From an uncultured Rhodospirillales bacterium (lineage in GTDB: Bacteria; Pseudomonadota; Alphaproteobacteria; ATCC43930; CGMCC-115725): DNA of 64,000 nt. The first letter of the stretch is position 1; every line of letters begins with the position of its first letter. The notes below the pieces were generated by a model, which worked only from the letters and a program-made list of their open reading frames with translations, searched no databases and was not told the DNA's origin. The stretch covers positions 1 to 64,000 of the forward strand of contig CAIKMD010000006.1 in assembly GCA_903828515.1 (NCBI GenBank), in the 5' to 3' direction. Made by a program: the position numbers and the translations under genes. This document shows, one piece after another, positions 54,226 to 64,000 of the stretch.

Positions 54226-56439
54226 ATGCCCGAGCGCCACGCCAGTTCTGCCGAGCCTGCGGAGCGACGCGTGAGCGTACTGCTGCCGCTGCCGCTTGCC
54301 GGCGCGTATGATTATCGCGTGCCGTCCGACATGAACGTGGCACTGGGCGATTTCGTTGCCGTGCCGCTGGGCCGCCGCAAGCTCACCGGCGTGGTGTGGG
54401 GCGATGCGTCGGGCGATGTCGCGCCGGGCAAGCTGAAAGAAATTGCCGAGCGTTTGCCGGCGCCGCCCTTGTCGGACGAATTGCGCCGCCTCGTGGATTG
54501 GGTCGCGAATTACACGCTGTCGCCGGCGGGCGCCGTGCTGCGCATGGCGATGAGCGTGCCCGATGCGCTGCTGCCGCCGCGTCCGATGACGGCCTATGGA
54601 TTGAGCGAAAAAGGCCGCGTCGCGCTTGACGATCTCTCGGTGATGACCAAAACGCGCGCGCGGGTGCTGCAGGTCGTCGCTGACGGCGCGCCCGAGCCCG
54701 CCGCCGATCTGGCGCGGCGGGCAGCGTCGAGCACGAGCGTGGTGCGCGCGCTGGCTGACGCGGGTTATCTCGCGATGATCGAGTTGCCGCGCCGCCTGCC
54801 GCCCGATGTGCCCGATTTTCGCCATGCCGGGCCGACCCTCTCGCCGGCGCAGACCGAGGCCGCGCGCGAATTGTGCGAGAAGGTCGATGCCGGCGGCTTC
54901 TCGGTCACGCTGCTCGACGGCGTCACCGGTTCGGGCAAGACCGAAGTTTATTTCGCCGCCATCGCCGCGTGTCTCGCCAAGGGCAAACAGGCGCTGGTGC
55001 TGTTGCCCGAGATCGCGCTCTCGGCGCAGTTCCTCGCGCGCTTCGGCGAACGCTTCGGCGCGCCGCCGGTGCTGTGGCACTCGGAACTCGGCCACGCGCA
55101 TCGCCGCGATAGCTGGCGCGATGTCGCCGAGGGCAAGGCGCCGGTCGTGGTCGGCGCGCGCTCGGCCCTGTTTCTGCCGTTCCCCGATCTCGGCCTCATC
55201 GTCATCGACGAGGAACAGGACGGTTCGTTCAAGCAGGAAGAAGGCGTGATCTATCACGCGCGCGACATGGGCGTGGTGCGCGCGTCGCTGGCGAAGATTC
55301 CGATCGCGCTGGTCTCGGCGACGCCGTCGCTCGAGACTCTCGTGAATATCGAGCAAGGCCGCTATCGCCGCCTGCACCTGCCGTCGCGCTTCGGCGTCGC
55401 GCGCTTGCCGGAAATCCGCATCGTTGACATGCGCGCCGAGCCGCCCGAGCGTCAGCGCTTTCTCTCGCCGCCTCTGGTGAAAGCGTTGACCGAAACGCTC
55501 GAAGCCGGCGAGCAGGCGATGCTCTTCCTCAATCGCCGCGGCTATGCGCCGCTGACCTTGTGCCGGACCTGCGGCCATCGGCTCGAATGTCCCAACTGCA
55601 CCGCCTGGCTCGTCGAGCATCGCCTGGCGGGACGGCTGCAATGTCATCACTGCGGCCATAGCGAGACGTTGCCGCCGCTTTGTCCCCATTGCGGCGACGC
55701 CAAGAGCTTCGTGCCCTGCGGTCCCGGCATCGAGCGTCTGTCCGAGGAAATGACCGCACGGTTTCCCGACGCAAGGCTCGGCGTGATGGCGTCCGACACG
55801 CTGACCGGTCCGCGTTCGGCCGAACAGCTCATCCGCGCGGTCGAGGATCACAGCGTCGACGTGCTGATCGGCACGCAAGTGGTGGCGAAGGGCCATCACT
55901 TCCCGTTGCTGACGCTGGTCGGCGTGGTCGACGCCGATCTCGGCCTCGAAGGCGGCGATCTGCGCGCGGCCGAACGCACCTTCCAGCTCCTGCATCAGGT
56001 CTCGGGCCGGGCCGGCCGCGCCGAGCGGCCGGGCATCGTCCTCATTCAGACCTGGATGCCCGATAACGGCGTGATTGCCGCGCTCAAGGCCGACGACCGC
56101 GACCGCTTTTTCGCGCTTGAGGCGGAAAGCCGCAAAGCCCATGGCATGCCGCCGTTCGGCCGGCTTGCCGCGCTGATCATTTCGGGGCCGGACGATTCGT
56201 CCGCCGACCTGGCCGGCCGGGCCTTTGCCCGCACCGCGCCGCATCTGCCGGGGGTCGAGACGCTGGGGCCGGCCCCGGCGCCGCTGCGCCTGCTGCGCGG
56301 TCGCCACCGAAGGCGTTTCCTGGTCAAGGCGCGCCGCGACATCAATCTGCAGGCCGTCTTACGCGAATGGCTCGGCCGGGTGAAAGTGCCGAACAGCGTC
56401 CGGATTCAGGTCGATATCGATCCCTATAGCTTCATGTGA
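54226..56439 (+). CDS. priA: Primosomal replication restart helicase PriA
   Basis: This 737-aa DNA helicase restarts stalled replication forks. The N-terminal DNA-binding domain starts [19 protein letters not shown]; Walker A is [13 protein letters not shown] and the Walker B box [13 protein letters not shown] (the E. coli form is DEEH). The zinc-binding insert carries four CxxC pairs ([13 protein letters not shown] and [17 protein letters not shown]). Helicase motif [15 protein letters not shown] and [10 protein letters not shown] are intact. Confidence 0.97.
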   Translation: MPERHASSAEPAERRVSVLLPLPLAGAYDYRVPSDMNVALGDFVAVPLGRRKLTGVVWGDASGDVAPGKLKEIAERLPAPPLSDELRRLVDWVANYTLSPAGAVLRMAMSVPDALLPPRPMTAYGLSEKGRVALDDLSVMTKTRARVLQVVADGAPEPAADLARRAASSTSVVRALADAGYLAMIELPRRLPPDVPDFRHAGPTLSPAQTEAARELCEKVDAGGFSVTLLDGVTGSGKTEVYFAAIAACLAKGKQALVLLPEIALSAQFLARFGERFGAPPVLWHSELGHAHRRDSWRDVAEGKAPVVVGARSALFLPFPDLGLIVIDEEQDGSFKQEEGVIYHARDMGVVRASLAKIPIALVSATPSLETLVNIEQGRYRRLHLPSRFGVARLPEIRIVDMRAEPPERQRFLSPPLVKALTETLEAGEQAMLFLNRRGYAPLTLCRTCGHRLECPNCTAWLVEHRLAGRLQCHHCGHSETLPPLCPHCGDAKSFVPCGPGIERLSEEMTARFPDARLGVMASDTLTGPRSAEQLIRAVEDHSVDVLIGTQVVAKGHHFPLLTLVGVVDADLGLEGGDLRAAERTFQLLHQVSGRAGRAERPGIVLIQTWMPDNGVIAALKADDRDRFFALEAESRKAHGMPPFGRLAALIISGPDDSSADLAGRAFARTAPHLPGVETLGPAPAPLRLLRGRHRRRFLVKARRDINLQAVLREWLGRVKVPNSVRIQVDIDPYSFM

Positions 56440-56518
56440 GGGCGGCAGCCGGCGGCGACCCGAAAAGGCCCCGATTCTTCCGGGACTTACCCGGTTGTCG
56501 CAGGGCGCACGCGGCGGG

Positions 56519-56547
56519 TTGCGCCGCAGCGACGCCCGTGTTAGAAA
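56519..56547 (+). promoter_or_regulatory. Candidate promoter of the atpHAGDC operon
   Basis: TTGCGC and TAGAAA are separated by 17 bases in the 234-base gap between priA and atpH, giving a leader of about 120 bases. The match is modest. Nothing else was recognised in this gap. Confidence 0.3.
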
Positions 56548-56673
56548 CCGCGCGCTTTCCGGGCGGCCCGCCGAGGGGGCCTCACGATCACGGTGGCCGC
56601 AAAGAAAGCAAGTCTTTTCAGGTACTTCCGGCGCAAACGCGCTTCGTCCCGGATTAACGAGGGCTCTTTCGAC

Positions 56674-58765
<2,092 letters not shown>

Positions 58766-58783
58766 GGGAACCGGCGCCCGGCC

Positions 58784-61097
<2,314 letters not shown>

Positions 61098-61102
61098 TCG
61101 CG

Positions 61103-61567
61103 ATGGCCGATAAGCTGCAATTCGAGCTCGTCTCGCCGGAGAAACTGCTGCTCTCCGAGCCGGTCGGCATGGTCGTCGTGCCGGGCACCGAAGGCAATTT
61201 TGGTGTCCTGCCGGGCCATGCTCTCTTCATCTCGACGGTGCGGCCCGGCGTCATCGACGTCTATGCGAACTGGCAGACCAACCAGCAGATCAGCGAACGC
61301 ATCTTCGTCTCGGGTGGCTTTGCCGAAGTGACGCCCGAACGCTGCACCGTGCTCGCCGACGAGGCCGTGCCGGTCTCGTCGCTCGATCGCGGCGCCGCGG
61401 AAGCGCAGGCCCGTACCGCCGAAGCGTTGGTGGCGACGCTGAAGGACCAGGTCGCGCGCGCCAACGGCGCCGAACGCGACGAGGCGGCAGCCAAGCTGCG
61501 CGCCGCCGAACGCCAACTGGCGGTCGCCAACGCCAAGCTCGCGGCGCTCGCCCAAACCACCCACTAA
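61103..61567 (+). CDS. atpC: ATP synthase F1 epsilon subunit
   Basis: This 154-aa subunit inhibits ATP hydrolysis and couples rotor and ring. The beta-sandwich starts LQFELVSPEKLLLSEPVGMVVVPGTEGNFGVLPGHALFI, and the C-terminal part is an Ala-rich helical hairpin (GAERDEAAAKLRAAERQLAVANAKLAALAQ). It ends the operon; a weak CCCCG/CGGGG hairpin follows about 7 bases after the stop. Confidence 0.97.
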   Translation: MADKLQFELVSPEKLLLSEPVGMVVVPGTEGNFGVLPGHALFISTVRPGVIDVYANWQTNQQISERIFVSGGFAEVTPERCTVLADEAVPVSSLDRGAAEAQARTAEALVATLKDQVARANGAERDEAAAKLRAAERQLAVANAKLAALAQTTH

Positions 61568-61639
61568 AGCCGGCCCCGCTTGACGGGGTAAGCCGCCTGC
61601 CTATGCTTTCCGCGAGGGACGGATAGCCGGAGCGGAATC

Positions 61640-62869
61640 ATGGATGCATCGACGGCGACCAAATTCAACGTGGGCGGCGTGCTGCTGGATCAGCCGTTCA
61701 AGATCCGCCGCCTCTGCCATTTCGGCTTCAATCTCTACAAAATGACCGAGGGGCTGCATTTCTATCGCAACCTTCTCGGTTTCCGCATCACCGACATCAT
61801 GGATCAGACGCGCGGCGGCAAGGTCGCGATCCCCGATTCCTATAAGGAATTCGGCGACATCAACGGCTACTTCATGCGCTACGCGCACGATCACCACGCC
61901 TTCGTGCTCTATAACCACCGCTATCGCGCGGCGACCGACAAGTTCCACAAACCCGAAGTCACGATGAACCAGTTGACCTGGCAGGTGCAGAGCCTGCGCG
62001 AGACGGTCGACGGTTACGCGTGGTTCGCCGGGCGCGGGGAGACGGTGGTGCGCGCCGGGCGCGACATGCCGGGCTCGAACTGGCACGCCTATCTGATGGA
62101 TCCCGACCAGCATAAGAACGAAATCTGCTACGGCATGGAGCAGATCGGCTGGGACGGGCATTCGAAGCCGCGAATCATGGGCGAGCGCGCCTTTCACCAA
62201 TCGCCTTCATTGCCGCAGATCGCCGAATACACCGAGGTCAACGAGGCGGTCGCCAAGGGCACCGATCTCCTGTCGGGCTTCCGCGACGTCGAGGATTTCC
62301 CGCTGACCCACGATGTCGGCGGCGTGTTGCTGGCAAGGCCGTTCCGCATCGTGAAGCATGGGCCGGTCGGGCTCTTCGTTGAGGACATCGACGCCTCGCT
62401 CGCGTGGTATCGCGACGTGATGGGCTTCACGCTGACTGAAGAGACGATCTATCAGGGCCATCGCTGCCTCTTCCTGCGCAACGGCACCGAACATCATTCG
62501 CTCTCGCTGCTGCCGATCGCATTGCGGTCGGTGCTGGGCTTCCGGCCCGATTCGACCATCGCCAGCTTCGGCGTGCAGTTTGGCACGTATCAGCAATTGC
62601 TCGACGCGGCCGCGTTCCTCAAAAGCCACGGCGTCACGTTGCGCGAATTGCCGCCGGAACTGACGCCCGGCATGGATCACACCATCCTCGCGCACGATCC
62701 CGACGGCCATGCGGTGCAGCTTTACTGGAGCATGGAGCAGGTCGGCTGGGACGGAAAGCCACGCCCGGCTGCGTCGCGCCGCAAGATCGTGCAAGGCGCC
62801 TGGCCGAAAGCGCTGGAGGCGAATGCGGACTCTTACACGGGCGAACCGCTGCTGGGGCCGTGGGGCTGA
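61640..62869 (+). CDS. Duplicated VOC (glyoxalase/extradiol dioxygenase-like) protein
   Basis: This 409-aa protein consists of two related VOC halves. Each begins VGGVLL-x-x-PF-(K/R)I (residues 11 and 226), has a DHH or EHH pair (84-86 and 284-286) and closes with MEQ(I/V)GWDG (166 and 365). The layout resembles type I extradiol ring-cleaving dioxygenases, which bind Fe2+ through two His and one Glu; candidate ligands in the first half are His27, His85/86 and Glu161. The substrate is probably a catechol-like compound, which is inference. It stands alone after atpC. Confidence 0.8.
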   Translation: MDASTATKFNVGGVLLDQPFKIRRLCHFGFNLYKMTEGLHFYRNLLGFRITDIMDQTRGGKVAIPDSYKEFGDINGYFMRYAHDHHAFVLYNHRYRAATDKFHKPEVTMNQLTWQVQSLRETVDGYAWFAGRGETVVRAGRDMPGSNWHAYLMDPDQHKNEICYGMEQIGWDGHSKPRIMGERAFHQSPSLPQIAEYTEVNEAVAKGTDLLSGFRDVEDFPLTHDVGGVLLARPFRIVKHGPVGLFVEDIDASLAWYRDVMGFTLTEETIYQGHRCLFLRNGTEHHSLSLLPIALRSVLGFRPDSTIASFGVQFGTYQQLLDAAAFLKSHGVTLRELPPELTPGMDHTILAHDPDGHAVQLYWSMEQVGWDGKPRPAASRRKIVQGAWPKALEANADSYTGEPLLGPWG

Positions 62870-62908
62870 CCGTCACGAAAGCGCAACCGGGCGCTCTATA
62901 ATTCGCCG

Positions 62909-63724
62909 ATGGCGCACTGGACCCTCGACGACATTCCGTGGACGACATTCGATCGCGCGAAACTCGATCCCGACATCGTGCGCCTGGTCAAAGCGGCGAG
63001 CCTCGTCGAACAGAACGGCGCGGATTACGCGCGCTATCTCCACGGCGTCTTTGCCGGCGATCCGGCCTTTCAGGCCGATGCCGCGCGTTGGGGCGAGGAA
63101 GAGATTCAGCACGGGCAGGCGCTCGGGCGCTGGGCGGAATTGGCCGATCGGGGCTTCGATCACGCGACGGCCTGCGCGCGTTTCACCGCCGGGTTCCGCG
63201 TCGATCTCGACGCGCAAACCTCCTTGCGCGGCTCGCGTTCGGGCGAACTGGTTGCGCGTTGCATCGTCGAGACCGGCACGAGTTCCTATTACACCGCGCT
63301 CGCCGAAGCATCCGCCGAGCCGGTGCTGAAAGCGATCTGCCGCAAGATCGCGGCTGACGAATTGCGCCACTACAAACTGTTCCTCACCCACCTCGAACGC
63401 TATCTCGCGTCGGAAGGATTGGGCTTCTGGGGCAGGCTCGGCGTGGCGCTCGGGCGGATTCGGGAATCAGAGGATGACGAACTCGCTTTCGCCTATCACG
63501 CCGCCAACGATGCGGATGCGATCTATGATCGTCGCCGCGCCAATCGTGCCTATGCGCGTCGTGCTTACGCGGTCTATCGCCGCCATCACGTCGAACGCGG
63601 GATGGCGATGATATTGAAAGCGGTTGGGCTGACGCCGAACGGCCGGCTCAATCGCGTGGCCACCGGTATCGCCTGGTGGGGCCTGCAACGCCGCGCCGCC
63701 AGCCTCGCGCGCGCGGCGGCTTAA
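62909..63724 (+). CDS. Ferritin-like diiron carboxylate protein
   Basis: This 271-aa protein is a four-helix bundle with a complete diiron ligand set: Glu34, ExxH 65-68 (EEIQHGQ), Glu121 and ExxH 151-154 (DELRHYK). That is the pattern of ferritin-like oxygenases and acyl-desaturase-type proteins. The C-terminal 80 residues are basic with a YDRRRANRAYARRAYAVYRRHH helix and no metal motifs. It has no signal peptide. Function unknown; ferritin-like oxidase or hydroxylase is most likely. Its TAA stop shares TTAA with the stop of the rppH gene on the other strand. Confidence 0.75.
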   Translation: MAHWTLDDIPWTTFDRAKLDPDIVRLVKAASLVEQNGADYARYLHGVFAGDPAFQADAARWGEEEIQHGQALGRWAELADRGFDHATACARFTAGFRVDLDAQTSLRGSRSGELVARCIVETGTSSYYTALAEASAEPVLKAICRKIAADELRHYKLFLTHLERYLASEGLGFWGRLGVALGRIRESEDDELAFAYHAANDADAIYDRRRANRAYARRAYAVYRRHHVERGMAMILKAVGLTPNGRLNRVATGIAWWGLQRRAASLARAAA

Positions 63725-64000
63725 GGCCGCAACAACGCGGCAAACTCCGCGAACACGTCCACATAAAGCGGCCGCTTGAACTCGACGATGCTGGCGAGCA
63801 AATCGTCGCGACCGATCCAGCGCCAGGCGTCGAATTCGGGTTCGTGCAGGTCGAGCCTGATGTCGCTGTCCTGGCCCAGAAACCGCATCGCGAACCATTT
63901 CTGGATCTGGCCGCGATAGCGTCCGCCCCACGCCTGGAGGTGCATGTCGCCGGGCAGTTCATAGGTCAGCCAGCGCGATGTCTCGGCGATGATTTCGGCG
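63721..64000 (-). CDS. rppH: RNA pyrophosphohydrolase, 3' part
   Basis: The last 93 residues of a Nudix hydrolase run off the window edge. WLTYELPGDM, then GGRYRGQIQKWFAMRFLGQDSDIRL, then EFDAWRWIGRDDL and VEFKRPLYVDVFAEFAALL match RppH, which removes pyrophosphate from mRNA 5' ends to trigger decay. The Nudix box itself lies outside the window. Partial at its 5' end. Confidence 0.93.
   Translation of the reverse strand, partial: AEIIAETSRWLTYELPGDMHLQAWGGRYRGQIQKWFAMRFLGQDSDIRLDLHEPEFDAWRWIGRDDLLASIVEFKRPLYVDVFAEFAALLRP

Noticed and set aside
54211-56307. Minus-strand ORF of 698 codons opposite priA
   Set aside because: Arg/His/Gln-rich antisense frame without domains.

Overview
The window is 64 kb of GC-rich, densely coding DNA with short intergenic gaps and frequent 4-bp ATGA/GTGA gene overlaps. 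The gene content points to an alphaproteobacterium. The F1 ATPase genes atpHAGDC stand alone without F0 genes, next to the order xerC - DUF484 - transaldolase-like aldolase - priA; sdhCDAB, mdh and sucAB-lpd lie in one region; RppH, ApaG, ZapE and Hsp33 are present. I cannot name a species. I saw no rRNA, tRNA, CRISPR array, transposase, prophage or recognisable defence system.

Region 1 (1-12.9 kb) is accessory uptake and metabolism. A truncated outer-membrane porin and an orphan NMT1-type binding protein precede a seven-gene minus-strand operon (8639 down to 2332): alpha/beta hydrolase, BNR beta-propeller, MetE-like zinc enzyme, binding protein, ATPase and two permeases. A divergent FadR-type GntR regulator controls the other side of a short promoter region holding two inverted repeats. 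A third binding protein, a close paralog of the one in the operon, follows with a LuxR-type regulator and a luciferase-like flavin monooxygenase. The substrate is unknown, and this is the best candidate for an undescribed pathway.

Region 2 (12.9-37.7 kb) is mixed housekeeping: apaG-folE, argD-argF-hslO behind a good promoter, two small lower-GC genes of unknown function, a PhzS-like flavin monooxygenase, SemiSWEET, aldo/keto reductase, an ABC-2 permease, recX, an MscS channel, a LysE exporter, and a molybdopterin oxidoreductase beside a glutathione peroxidase. A four-gene GldA/GldF/GldG/DUF4340 ABC-2 cluster follows, then a small methyltransferase, pirin, lipoproteins, panB, HdeD, asd and a CoA-ester lyase.

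Region 3 (37.7-64 kb) is central energy metabolism: sdhCDAB, zapE, mdh, sucA-sucB-lpd, an MFS transporter, xerC, DUF484, aldolase, priA and atpHAGDC. sucCD is absent between mdh and sucA, where alphaproteobacteria often carry it. The mdh-sucA gap instead holds a terminator-like hairpin and a leader that can form two mutually exclusive stem-loops. The window ends with an internally duplicated VOC protein, a diiron ferritin-like protein and the 3' part of rppH.

Interspersed palindromic repeats lie near 2.3, 14.2, 21.4 and 42.4 kb. The last two are inverted copies of the same element. Promoter, operator and RNA-structure calls were made by eye and are tentative. Protein calls rest on recognised motifs, length and context, with no database search.
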